Assembly (NCBI RefSeq): GCF_000421105.1
Contig: NZ_ATWF01000001.1
Location: 964,930 to 1,028,929 of the forward strand
DNA: 64,000 bases
DNA from: Limisalsivibrio acetivorans
GTDB taxonomy: Bacteria > Chrysiogenota > Deferribacteres > Deferribacterales > Geovibrionaceae
Direction of reading: 5' to 3'
In this document: piece after piece, positions 53,408 through 62,598 of the stretch
Layout of the letters: each line of letters opens with the position of its first letter
Position numbering within the stretch: the first letter of the stretch is position 1
Program-made: the position numbers and the translations under genes
The notes under the pieces: generated by a model
Told to the model about the DNA's origin: nothing
Databases searched by the model: none
The model's input: the letters and a program-made list of their open reading frames with translations, nothing else

Positions 53408-56400
53408 ATGTTCAGAAAGTACGCATCAGAGAATATTGTTATCTTCGACGGAGCGATGGGAACATCGATCCAGAATTTTGATATAGACGATTCCGTCTGG
53501 CAGGACAAGGCGGGGTGCAGCGAATGGCTTAACGTGGCCGCACCGGAGATCGTCGAAGCAATACACCGGAGCTACTTCAAGGCGGGTGCCGATGTTGTGG
53601 AGACAAACACCTTCGGCGGAACCGAGCTTGTTATGAAGGAATACGGCCTCGAGGATCGTGTCGATGAGCTGAACCTTGAGGGCGCCAGGATCGCAAGGCG
53701 TGTGGCGGACGAATTCGGCAAGTTCTGTGCCGGCTCCATAGGCCCCGGAACGAAGCTCCCCTCCCTTGGTCAGATAAGCTTCGATGATCTGCGCTTGATG
53801 TACGGCCGGCAATGCGAAAAGCTCATAGAGGGGGGTGTGGACCTCCTTATTATAGAGACCTGTCAGGATCTTCTACAGATCAAGGCGGCGGTTAACGGAG
53901 CGATGGATGCCAAAGAAAGTATGGGAAGCGATCTCCCCGTCATGGTATCCATAACCGTTGAGAGCACCGGAAGCATGCTCATGGGAACGGATCTTACCGC
54001 TGTCTGCGCCGTTCTGCGTGATTACCCCCTCTACTCCGTGGGGCTTAACTGCGCAACGGGTCCAGATATGATGTTCGGGCCGCTCAAAACCATATCCGAA
54101 GGCTGGGACAGGGATATATCCTGCATACCCAACGCAGGCCTGCCGGAGAATATCGGCGGAAAAACCGTCTACAGCATGACACCGGAAAAGCTTGCAACCA
54201 TAGTATCCCAGCTCATGGACAAATACCCCGTAAACATAATCGGCGGATGCTGTGGAACCACGCCGGAACATATTCAGGCACTCCGCAAGATGGCGAACGG
54301 ACGCAGACGGAACGAGCCCTCGCCCATAGACTATCAGGGAACATGTGCAAGCCTGTACTCCGCCATGAACCTCAGCCAGTCACCAGCCCCCGGACTCATA
54401 GGGGAGCGTGCCAACGCCAACGGAAGCAAGGCTTTCCGTGAGCTTCTTCTGGCCGAGGATTTCGACGGCATGCTCGCCGTTGCAAGAAATCAGGAGGCGG
54501 AGGGAGCACACTTCATCGATGCCTGCGTAGCCTACGCTGGTAGGGATGAGGCGAAGGATATGAAACGCTTCATGTTCGATCTGAACAAGAGCGTAACCGT
54601 ACCCGTTGTTATCGATTCCACAGAGCCTGATGTGCTTGAAACCGCCATGAAGCTCTATGGCGGAAAACCTGTCATAAACTCCATAAACTACGAGGACGGC
54701 GGAGAAAAACTGCACACAATCCTCAAGCTTATAAAACGCATGCCCGCTGCAAGCATCGCCCTCACCATAAACGAAGAGGGTATGGCGATGACTGCCGACG
54801 AGAAATTCGATACAGCGAAACGCCTCTACGATGTATGGACCGGAGAATATTCCCTCCCGCCGGAGGATCTTATAATAGACCCCCTAACCTTCTCCATAGG
54901 AAGCGGGGACGAAAAGCTTAAGAATGCGGCTCTGGCGACACTGGAGGCGATAAGACGCATTAAGGCGGAACTCCCCGGTGCAAAGACGGTTCTCGGGCTT
55001 AGCAACGTATCCTTCGGCCTCTCCAAGGAGAGCCGCCCCGTGCTTAACTCCGTATTCCTCCATGAGGCCGTTGAGGCCGGGCTGGATATGGCCATCGTGC
55101 ACGCCAGCAAGATTCTACCCCCCGCCGCCATTGATTATGAGGACAGAAAACTATCCCTAGCCCTCATAAACGGTGAGGATAATGCGCTCACAGAATTCAT
55201 AGAACACTTCCAGAACCGTGAGGGGATCGTTAAAGAGGCGGAGCCCGAAGATCTCAGCGATGAGGAGCGACTCGAAAGGAAAATAATGGGAGGGGAAAAG
55301 AAAGGACTCGAAGAGGTTCTGGATACCCTCATGGAGACCCATCCCCCCATCGATATAATCAACAACCTTATGCTCCCCGCCATGCAGAAGATCGGGGATC
55401 TATTCGGTGAGGGTAAGATGCTTCTCCCCTTCGTTCTCCAGTCCGCGGAGGTCATGAAGCAGGGGGTCAAACACCTTGAACCCTTCATGGAACGCAAGGA
55501 AGGGGACACGAGGGGTAAGATTGTCCTCGCCACTGTGAAGGGTGATGTCCACGACATAGGTAAGAACCTCGTGGAGATAATCCTCTCCAACAACGGCTAC
55601 ACGGTGCATAACCTGGGCATCAAGGTTCCCGTGGAGGAAATGATCGAAAGCGCAATCAAGGAAGGTGCGGATGCCATCGGCATGAGCGGTCTGCTAGTTA
55701 AGTCCACGGTTATCATGAAGGAGAATATCGAGGAGCTTAAGCGTCAGGGGCTTGATACAAAGATAATGCTCGGCGGTGCGGCACTGACTAAGAACTTTGT
55801 CGAGGATCAGTGCGATACGGTTATGCCCGGCAAGGTTTTCTATTGCCGTGATGCCTTCGATGCCCTCAAGGTGCTGGACGGCTCGGCAGAAGCCGCACCG
55901 AAGCCTGAGAAGAAATCATACCCCAAACCACCATCGGCGGCTGCGGAAAAAACGCCCATACATCACGACCAGATACCCGAAGCCCCCTTTCTAGGAACGA
56001 AGGTGGAGTTTGATATAGACCCCCATGAAGTGGGACGCTACCTAAACCGGCAACTCCTCTTCTCCTCACGCTGGTCATACAAGAAGAAAGGGCTCAGCAC
56101 AGAACAGTATGCAGATATGATGGATACGGAGATAATGCCTGAGTTTGATAAGGCGTGGAAGACCGTAATGGAGAAATCCCTGCTGAACCCCGCAGTCACC
56201 TACGGATACTTCCCCTGCAAATCAAGGGGGGACAGCCTTGATGTGTACTCCGAAGACAAGTCAGAGGTGATCAAAACCTTCGAATTCCCCCGTCAGAAGG
56301 GGGGCGCCGAGCTCTGCCTTGCGGACTACTTCTCCCCTGATAGTTTTGATCTGCTCCCTCTCCAGCTGGTAACCATAGGTAGAAAGCCCGAGGAGTTCTG

Positions 56401-56758
56401 CAAAAAGCTGTACGAAGAGGACAACTACAAGCGGTACTACATATACCACGGCTTGTTTGTTGAACTCACCGAGGCGCTTGCGGAATACTGGCATAAGGTT
56501 ATGCGCTCCCAGATGGATATAGACAAGAGGGACGCAAAGACCCCCGACGGTATAATCGGCATGCAGTATCAGGGGAAGCGCTACAGCTTCGGATACCCCG
56601 CCTGCCCCGATCTTATGGGTAATGCAGACATAGCCGAGATGCTTGAGGCTGATATCCTCGGAATCTCTGTGACAGAGAACGGCGAGATGGTTCCCGAATT
56701 CTCCACATCGGCAATTATCGTACATAATGATGCCGCAAGATACTTTAACGTAAGGTAG
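53408..56758 (+). CDS. metH: Cobalamin-dependent methionine synthase
   Basis: This 1116-residue protein carries all modules. The homocysteine domain (1-310) has IFDGAMGTSIQ and the zinc cysteines in NCATG and GGCCGTTPEH. The methyltetrahydrofolate domain (about 325-580) has GERANANGSKAF. The B12 domain (about 610-830) has DVHDIGKNLV and GMSGLLVKST. The activation domain (about 860-1116) has GYFPCKSRGD and YSFGYPACPDL. It regenerates methionine from homocysteine. It is slightly shorter than the E. coli enzyme (1227). It is monocistronic. Confidence 0.96.
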   Translation: MFRKYASENIVIFDGAMGTSIQNFDIDDSVWQDKAGCSEWLNVAAPEIVEAIHRSYFKAGADVVETNTFGGTELVMKEYGLEDRVDELNLEGARIARRVADEFGKFCAGSIGPGTKLPSLGQISFDDLRLMYGRQCEKLIEGGVDLLIIETCQDLLQIKAAVNGAMDAKESMGSDLPVMVSITVESTGSMLMGTDLTAVCAVLRDYPLYSVGLNCATGPDMMFGPLKTISEGWDRDISCIPNAGLPENIGGKTVYSMTPEKLATIVSQLMDKYPVNIIGGCCGTTPEHIQALRKMANGRRRNEPSPIDYQGTCASLYSAMNLSQSPAPGLIGERANANGSKAFRELLLAEDFDGMLAVARNQEAEGAHFIDACVAYAGRDEAKDMKRFMFDLNKSVTVPVVIDSTEPDVLETAMKLYGGKPVINSINYEDGGEKLHTILKLIKRMPAASIALTINEEGMAMTADEKFDTAKRLYDVWTGEYSLPPEDLIIDPLTFSIGSGDEKLKNAALATLEAIRRIKAELPGAKTVLGLSNVSFGLSKESRPVLNSVFLHEAVEAGLDMAIVHASKILPPAAIDYEDRKLSLALINGEDNALTEFIEHFQNREGIVKEAEPEDLSDEERLERKIMGGEKKGLEEVLDTLMETHPPIDIINNLMLPAMQKIGDLFGEGKMLLPFVLQSAEVMKQGVKHLEPFMERKEGDTRGKIVLATVKGDVHDIGKNLVEIILSNNGYTVHNLGIKVPVEEMIESAIKEGADAIGMSGLLVKSTVIMKENIEELKRQGLDTKIMLGGAALTKNFVEDQCDTVMPGKVFYCRDAFDALKVLDGSAEAAPKPEKKSYPKPPSAAAEKTPIHHDQIPEAPFLGTKVEFDIDPHEVGRYLNRQLLFSSRWSYKKKGLSTEQYADMMDTEIMPEFDKAWKTVMEKSLLNPAVTYGYFPCKSRGDSLDVYSEDKSEVIKTFEFPRQKGGAELCLADYFSPDSFDLLPLQLVTIGRKPEEFCKKLYEEDNYKRYYIYHGLFVELTEALAEYWHKVMRSQMDIDKRDAKTPDGIIGMQYQGKRYSFGYPACPDLMGNADIAEMLEADILGISVTENGEMVPEFSTSAIIVHNDAARYFNVR

Positions 56759-56822
56759 ATGTATATTAAAAAGACCAGAATAGTCTTAATATGTATTGAC
56801 TTGTAAAAAATCTTTAGATAGG

Positions 56823-56850
56823 TTGAAGTGTGTTTTTGAGGTGTTATACT
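56823..56850 (+). promoter_or_regulatory. Promoter of superoxide reductase gene
   Basis: TTGAAG (56823-56828) and TATACT (56845-56850) are spaced by 16 bp. A strong AAAAAGGAGGA ribosome site precedes the ATG. Confidence 0.6.
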
Positions 56851-56886
56851 TATAGAGTATGATTAAGCCAAAAAGGAGGATACATT

Positions 56887-57276
56887 ATGGCTATTGGAGA
56901 TTTTGTAAAAACTGCTGATTTCAAAAGTGAAAAACACGTACCCGTTGTAGAGGTTCCCGCAGGCGTCAAGAAGGGCGAGGCCTTTGATGTAACCGTTTCT
57001 ATCGGTAAAGAGATCGCTCACCCAAACACCACCGAGCACTTCATCGCATGGATCTCTCTTTACTTCAAGCCCGCTGACGGCGGCGTTGTTAGCCATCTCG
57101 CAAAATTCGACTATATGGCCCACGGCGAAAGCACAAAGGGTGCAAACGAAGGCCCCGCTCACACTGAGCCCTACTCCGTAGCAAAGATCAAGCTCGATGA
57201 GCCCGGTACCCTCGTTGCTGTTAGCTACTGTAACATCCACGGTCTCTGGGAAGGCTCTGCGGAAGTTAAATTCTAA
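56887..57276 (+). CDS. Superoxide reductase (neelaredoxin type, class II)
   Basis: This 129-residue protein lacks the N-terminal desulforedoxin domain. It has the iron ligands of the SOR centre: H17 in EKHVP, H45 in IAHPN, H51 in TEHF, then C115 and H118 in SYCNIHGLW. It reduces superoxide to peroxide without making oxygen, a typical defence in anaerobes. It is monocistronic, with codon use and ribosome site of a highly expressed gene, and ends in a strong terminator. Confidence 0.95.
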   Translation: MAIGDFVKTADFKSEKHVPVVEVPAGVKKGEAFDVTVSIGKEIAHPNTTEHFIAWISLYFKPADGGVVSHLAKFDYMAHGESTKGANEGPAHTEPYSVAKIKLDEPGTLVAVSYCNIHGLWEGSAEVKF

Positions 57277-57307
57277 TATTTCAATAAAATTTATATATGA
57301 TTGATAA

Positions 57308-57332
57308 GGCGGGATAACACCCGCCTTTTTTT
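57308..57332 (+). terminator. Terminator of superoxide reductase gene
   Basis: GGCGGG (57308-57313) and CCCGCC (57320-57325) over six bases, followed by seven T. Confidence 0.9.
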
Positions 57333-57385
57333 ATACCTAAATCGAGCATATGTTCATATGCTACAAAATACCTAGTATTTTTATA

Positions 57386-57414
57386 TTGACACCCGTTGCC
57401 AAAAGTTTTATACG
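57386..57414 (+). promoter_or_regulatory. Promoter of feoAB
   Basis: TTGACA (57386-57391) and TATACG (57409-57414) are spaced by 17 bp. The leader is about 48 nt. Confidence 0.75.
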
Positions 57415-57438
57415 TCTAACTATCTTCAGAGCGCTAAA

Positions 57439-57457
57439 GATAAACATTTTCATTTAT
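57439..57457 (+). promoter_or_regulatory. Candidate Fur box before feoA
   Basis: The 19 bases at 57439-57457 (GATAAACATTTTCATTTAT) match the classic Fur box at 12 of 19 positions. They lie downstream of the predicted start, just before the GGAGG ribosome site. The position would block transcription or translation. Confidence 0.4.
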
Positions 57458-57468
57458 GGAGGAACTTA

Positions 57469-57705
57469 ATGGATAAGTGTCTCAGGCTTATGCAGTCCGG
57501 CGAAAAAGGAAGGATAAGCAGAATTGAAGGACATGGTGAAGTCGCACGCAGGATCAGAGATATGGGTGTAGGCGTGGGTTGTCTTGTTAAGATAGTGGGC
57601 AGGGCTCCCCTGAAGGATCCTGTTGCAATAAAGGTGAATAACAACACGATCACCCTCCGCAATAACGAGGCTGATTACATCTTTGTGGAGGATGCAGAGT
57701 TATGA
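57469..57705 (+). CDS. feoA: Ferrous iron transport accessory protein FeoA
   Basis: This 78-residue SH3-like protein has the family core GEKGRISRIEGHGEVARRI, MGVGVGCLVKIVGRAPL and DPVAIKVNNNTITLR. It supports FeoB. A strong promoter and GGAGG precede it, and it overlaps feoB by ATGA. Confidence 0.93.
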   Translation: MDKCLRLMQSGEKGRISRIEGHGEVARRIRDMGVGVGCLVKIVGRAPLKDPVAIKVNNNTITLRNNEADYIFVEDAEL

Positions 57706-59822
57706 GAACCATTAAAGCTGCACTGGCAGGCAACCCCAATGCAGGGAAAACCACACTCTTCAACGCCGTTGCTGGTACAAGATACCATGTTGCAAACTAC
57801 CCCGGCGTCACCGTGGAGAAGAAGGAAGCTACCATCTCTCAGGAAGACTGTCAGATTATACTCACAGACCTCCCCGGAACATACTCACTTACGGCATACT
57901 CCCTCGAAGAGGTTGTGGCCAGAGACTTCATAACCATAGACAGCCCCGATGTTGTTGTTGATGTTCTGGATGCTTCTAACCTTGAACGAAACCTGTACCT
58001 CGCCGTTCAGCTCCTTGAGCTTGGAGCTCCCATAATATTCGCACTCAACATGGTGGACATGCTTGAGAAACGGAATATAACCATAGATGACAAGAAGCTG
58101 AGCGAAGCCTTCGGTGCTCCTGTTGTACGCACCGTGGCAAAGGATGGAACCGGGAAAAAGGAGTTGCTTGAAGCTATTATGCAGTCCTCCAACACCGGTG
58201 TCCGGAAGGATTTCGAGATATCCTACGGGCCGGACCTCGACCCGGCCATCGATGATATGGTCGCACTCATAAAGGAAAACTCATTCTTTACGGATCTTTA
58301 CCCCGCCAGATGGACAGCTGTTAAGTACCTCGAAGAGGATGAAAAGGTACTTGAGAGGGGTGCGGCCATTCCGGAAGTGCACGAGAAACTCAAGGAGATC
58401 ACAGCAAAGGTTGAAAAACACCTCAAAACAACGCTGAATACATACCCCGAGGTTGTTATTGCGGACTACCGCTACGGCTTCGTAAACGCTGCCCTTCGCG
58501 ATGTAATAAAGCGGGACAACAACACCTTCGACCGAGTGGAGGTTTCCGACAAGGTGGACAGGGTTCTCACCCACCGCCTCTTCGGTCCTATCATCATGCT
58601 CGGTATTATATACGGTATTTATAAATTCACCTTCACGGCGAGCGAATACCCCGTGGGGTGGCTGGAAACGATCTTCGGCTGGATGGGGGACTTCTTCACC
58701 AGGGTTCTGCCCGACGGCCTTTTACAGTCGCTCATCGTATCGGGGATTATAGACGGTGTCGGCGGTGTTCTGGGATTCACCCCCCTAATACTTTTCATGT
58801 TCTTTGTAATCGCCATTCTTGAGGATTCGGGTTACATGTCCCGTATCGCATACATGCTCGACCGTGTCTTCCGCTCCTTCGGCATGCAGGGAAGCTCCGT
58901 TGTTCCCTATATAGTATCGGGCGGAATCGCAGGCGGATGTGCAGTACCCGGTGTTATGGCGGCCAGAACCATCAAGGGTGACAAGGAGCGTCTCCTGACG
59001 ATACTCACCGCACCCTTCATGCCCTGCGGTGCAAAGATACCCGTTTACGCCCTTCTCATAGGAGCATTCTACCCCGGAGACAAGGGGCTCGCCATGCTCG
59101 GCATAACCCTGCTCAGCTGGCTCCTTGCACTCATCTCCGCTTTCGTGCTGAGCAAAACCGTGGTCAAGGGTGAGAACTCCGCCTTCGTTATGGAGTTGCC
59201 CCCGTACCGCTTCCCCACACTCAGAGGTCTGCTGATCCACGCATGGGAGCGTACCTGGATGTATATCAAGAAGGCGGGTACGTTTATCCTCGCAATATCC
59301 ATACTACTCTGGGCACTGATGACCTTCCCTGGCCTCCCAGAGGACAAAGTTCAGGAATATGAAACAAGAGCCGCAGCAGCACAGACCGAAGAGGCGCAGA
59401 CAGAAGTATACAGGGAGATGTCCAGAGAGGAGCTCAAGGGAACCGTTGCGGGAACCATCGGCTCCAGCCTGGAACCCGTAACAAAGTATGCAGGCTTTGA
59501 CTGGAAAACCAACATCGCACTCATAGGTGGTATTGCAGCCAAAGAGGTTATCGTATCCACCCTTGGAACGGCGCACTCCCTCGGTGAGGTCGATATGGAG
59601 GAATCAACATCACTCTCCCAAAAGCTTAAGAACGACCCCGACTGGACAGGTGCAAACGCCCTCGCGCTCGTGGTGTTTGTAATGCTCTATGCACCCTGCT
59701 TCATCACGATTATCGCCATAAGGAAGGAAACCGGTTCATGGGGCTGGCCAGCCTTTACATTAGTGAGCTACACGGTCATAGCTTATGTGGGCGCAGTTGC
59801 GGTGTACTCTGTATTCTCATAG
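57702..59822 (+). CDS. feoB: Ferrous iron transporter FeoB
   Basis: This 706-residue protein has an N-terminal G domain (GNPNAGKTTLFN, DLPGTYSL, NMVD), a helical spacer (about 165-260) and a membrane domain with two nucleoside-transporter-like gate halves (LEDSGYMSRIAYMLD with CAVPG and the second with GGIAAKEVIVSTLG). It imports Fe(II) at the inner membrane, which fits the large heme demand of this cell. A terminator follows. Confidence 0.95.
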   Translation: MRTIKAALAGNPNAGKTTLFNAVAGTRYHVANYPGVTVEKKEATISQEDCQIILTDLPGTYSLTAYSLEEVVARDFITIDSPDVVVDVLDASNLERNLYLAVQLLELGAPIIFALNMVDMLEKRNITIDDKKLSEAFGAPVVRTVAKDGTGKKELLEAIMQSSNTGVRKDFEISYGPDLDPAIDDMVALIKENSFFTDLYPARWTAVKYLEEDEKVLERGAAIPEVHEKLKEITAKVEKHLKTTLNTYPEVVIADYRYGFVNAALRDVIKRDNNTFDRVEVSDKVDRVLTHRLFGPIIMLGIIYGIYKFTFTASEYPVGWLETIFGWMGDFFTRVLPDGLLQSLIVSGIIDGVGGVLGFTPLILFMFFVIAILEDSGYMSRIAYMLDRVFRSFGMQGSSVVPYIVSGGIAGGCAVPGVMAARTIKGDKERLLTILTAPFMPCGAKIPVYALLIGAFYPGDKGLAMLGITLLSWLLALISAFVLSKTVVKGENSAFVMELPPYRFPTLRGLLIHAWERTWMYIKKAGTFILAISILLWALMTFPGLPEDKVQEYETRAAAAQTEEAQTEVYREMSREELKGTVAGTIGSSLEPVTKYAGFDWKTNIALIGGIAAKEVIVSTLGTAHSLGEVDMEESTSLSQKLKNDPDWTGANALALVVFVMLYAPCFITIIAIRKETGSWGWPAFTLVSYTVIAYVGAVAVYSVFS

Positions 59823-59847
59823 TTTAGAGGATCTCAATTAATAGAAT

Positions 59848-59879
59848 GGGGTGCTTCCTGCGGGGGGCACCCTTTTTTT
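59848..59879 (+). terminator. Terminator of feoAB
   Basis: GGGTGC (59849-59854) pairs with GCACCC (59867-59872) over a G-rich loop and is followed by seven T. Confidence 0.85.
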
Positions 59880-59924
59880 ATGCTGAGTTTTAATAGAAAA
59901 GGCTGGACGGATAGTACAAAAAAA

Positions 59925-62582
59925 TCAGGCGAGCATACTGCGGGCTTTCTCAAGGTTTCGGATAACTAGCCTTGTGTTGGGATGGTCCTCACCTAGGCTT
60001 GTTTCGATAAGCTCCAGAGCCCTTTCAAAGAGGGATACGGACTCCTCTGTCTCACCCCTTCTGTAAAGAACCTCGCCAAGATTATTAAGACTCGTTGCAG
60101 TTACAGGGTGCTCACCAAGGCTCTCCTCACGGATATTCAGAGCCTCCCTGTAAAGCTTCTCCGCCTCGGCGAATTCCCCTCTCCTGCTTATGACGTAGGC
60201 GAGGTTGTTCATCTCCGTTGCTGTTTCGGGATGTTTATCCCCAAGGCTTGCCAGACTAGCCTCTAGAGCGCCTCTAAAGATTTCCTCTGCCTCATCATAA
60301 TCCCCTTTGCGAAACTTGAGGGAGGCGAGGTTTGCCAGACCAGTAAGGGTGCTGGGGTGCAGCTTTCCTAGGGTCTTCTCCTTAATCTCAATAGCCTTTT
60401 CGTAAAGGGGCTCAGCCCTTTCGTATTCACCTTTGCAGTAAAGCACGTAGCCGAGGTTATTATAGAAGGCGGCAGTCAGCGGATGCCCTTCACCCTCTCG
60501 ACCCTCTTTAGCCTCTAACGCTCTGTGGAAAAGGGGTTCTGCGGTGTCGTAATCACCTTTACGGAAGAAGAAGAAGGCAAGCCTGCTTATGCTTCTGGCT
60601 GTATCGGGATGGTCCCCTCCGAGAACCTTCTCGTTGGTCTCCAGTATCTCTCTGTAGACTTCCTCAGCCTCGTCAAACTCCTTCAGCTTCTCAAGGACAC
60701 CTGCGTAATCCTCCATCGCTTTGAGCGTATCCTTATGGTCATCTCCGAGCCTCTGTTTATGAAGCCTTGCGTTTCGCTCGGCAACGACCTTTGCCTCCTC
60801 GAGATCACCGCTCTTTATGGCGAGGTCCGTCATCTTCTGGAGCAGCTTGAGTGTATCGGGATGATCCGGCCCATCGGCATCCCCTTTGGTTTCGATGGTC
60901 TTCTCCATCAACTCCTTAGCGGATTTATAATCACCCTGTGCGGCATATAGGGAGGCAAGGCGGCTCTGTGTCTTGAGGGTTTCATCATCCTCAGGCCCGT
61001 TCAGCTTCTCCTTGATGTTTACCACACGCTTAAGCAGGGGCTCAGCGCTGTCATACTCCTCAACATGGAAGTACATTCTGGCGAGCCTTTCGATGCTTCT
61101 GGCGGTGTAGGGGTGTATGAGACCCATGATCCCCTTGAGGTACTCCACAATATCCCTGTGCAGGGTTATCCAGAAGCCCATCTTGTCGCCGGAGAAGAAC
61201 TTTTCATGGTGGTCCAGAAACCATTCGGTGAAGCCTTCACCATCCAGTACTGACTTTGCATGGGTGTAGGCCTCACGGAATGTCACGAAGAATTCCTCGT
61301 TAAGAAAGCCGGGGTTAAGCTTCTCCAGCTTTTTGTTGTAGTAGTTGAAGAGGGAGAAATGGATGTTGTCCTTCTGATCGCCGTTCATTCCGGCGTACAT
61401 CTCCTCGCTGAATGTCCGGTTTATGACAGAATAGCCAAGACCCGCATCCCCCTTAACAACCGGGAGACGCAGAAAGTCCTCGAAGGTAAAGCCCACACCC
61501 TCGGGTATGAACTCATCTATCATATACTTGTAGAGCTCCTTATCAAAACACCCCGCAACGGAGAGAACCCTTGCAAGCTCTGCTTCGTAGTCCATGAAAA
61601 CGGCTGTGTAGAGCATAAGTATCTCGTTCTTTCCATGCTCCACATCATCGGGCTCGGGCTCTCTCCCCTCTCCCTCAGCCATTAATCTGAGAGTGTCCGC
61701 AATAACGTTGAGAAGAAGCGGACTGCCGGCTGAGGATGCGAATATCGCCTTCTTCAGTTCGCCCCCCTTCAGCCCCTTCTCTTTGAGGACTGCAGAGGCC
61801 TCCGCTTCGTTAAGAGGAGGCATATTAAACAGCTCAAAGGGTCCCTCAAAGCCGGACTCCTTCCACTGGAAAACATCACGCCCGCCGATAACAAAGAGCA
61901 CTCCAGGGAGCCTTTCGGCAAGCTCCATAAGCCAGCGGCCACGCTTTGCCCTGGAAGGGCTTGAGTCCTCATCGTAAAGATATTCCGCAGAATCTATGAA
62001 GAATACAGCCTCGGAACCGTCAAGGGATCTCTGGAGGTCCTTTGCCCATAGAGACGGAAGGCTCTTCCTGAGCTGTTCCGGTGATTTTTCAAGCATAGCG
62101 TTGAAGAGCTCTCCACCGCCGCTTTTCCACCAGTTCTCTACATCCTTCCGGTTGTTCTCAACGGCGGAATATACCTTGGCAACGAACTCGCTTCCGCTGG
62201 TTCCGGGCATGCCGAGGATCTGGGTGAGCACACGACTGGTGGAGCAGAGCCTTAGGTTCCGGTCCAACTTCTTCTTTGAATTGGTTCTAACTAGATAGAG
62301 GGCGTAGCCTATATCGAAGGATGGAAAGCCGAGCTTGAATCTTTTGATAAGCTCACCCCTCAGGGCGAGCAGAGCCATCTCCTGATCGGTGGCGGAGGGT
62401 ACCGCAAAATCGAGATACACATTGGGCGTACCTGCGCGCTCATCTGCGAGACGTTCCCGCAGATGGTTAAGAAGGGTGCTTTTTCCGCTCCCCTCTTCAC
62501 CTTTAACGGCAAGGACTCCCCCTTCGGGGAGCATCTCGAAGAATTTCTGTGCATAAAGCTTGAAAAATGCCGGCGATTCCAT
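59925..62582 (-). CDS. STAND-type P-loop NTPase with kinesin-light-chain TPR array
   Basis: This 885-residue soluble protein has an N-terminal P-loop ATPase (1-330; Walker A GEEGSGKST at about 27-35, Walker B AVFFIDSAE, a sensor-like VIGGRD), a winged-helix-like linker (330-470), then about nine 42-residue TPRs of kinesin-light-chain type (from HPYTARSIERLA near 515 to HPNTRLVIRNLE), each with GDHPDTA-like and YDEAEELYREAL-like turns. This is the layout of STAND signalling ATPases. It follows an M16 peptidase gene by 16 bp. No effector domain is recognised at either end. Function is unknown. Confidence 0.82.
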   Translation of the reverse strand: MESPAFFKLYAQKFFEMLPEGGVLAVKGEEGSGKSTLLNHLRERLADERAGTPNVYLDFAVPSATDQEMALLALRGELIKRFKLGFPSFDIGYALYLVRTNSKKKLDRNLRLCSTSRVLTQILGMPGTSGSEFVAKVYSAVENNRKDVENWWKSGGGELFNAMLEKSPEQLRKSLPSLWAKDLQRSLDGSEAVFFIDSAEYLYDEDSSPSRAKRGRWLMELAERLPGVLFVIGGRDVFQWKESGFEGPFELFNMPPLNEAEASAVLKEKGLKGGELKKAIFASSAGSPLLLNVIADTLRLMAEGEGREPEPDDVEHGKNEILMLYTAVFMDYEAELARVLSVAGCFDKELYKYMIDEFIPEGVGFTFEDFLRLPVVKGDAGLGYSVINRTFSEEMYAGMNGDQKDNIHFSLFNYYNKKLEKLNPGFLNEEFFVTFREAYTHAKSVLDGEGFTEWFLDHHEKFFSGDKMGFWITLHRDIVEYLKGIMGLIHPYTARSIERLARMYFHVEEYDSAEPLLKRVVNIKEKLNGPEDDETLKTQSRLASLYAAQGDYKSAKELMEKTIETKGDADGPDHPDTLKLLQKMTDLAIKSGDLEEAKVVAERNARLHKQRLGDDHKDTLKAMEDYAGVLEKLKEFDEAEEVYREILETNEKVLGGDHPDTARSISRLAFFFFRKGDYDTAEPLFHRALEAKEGREGEGHPLTAAFYNNLGYVLYCKGEYERAEPLYEKAIEIKEKTLGKLHPSTLTGLANLASLKFRKGDYDEAEEIFRGALEASLASLGDKHPETATEMNNLAYVISRRGEFAEAEKLYREALNIREESLGEHPVTATSLNNLGEVLYRRGETEESVSLFERALELIETSLGEDHPNTRLVIRNLEKARSMLA

Positions 62583-62598
62583 CGGTAGTCTATCCTTA

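Noticed and set aside
59925-62582. Phage defence island around the STAND-type gene
   Set aside because: No nuclease, TIR, reverse transcriptase, integrase or other defence gene nearby, and neighbours are iron transport and a peptidase.
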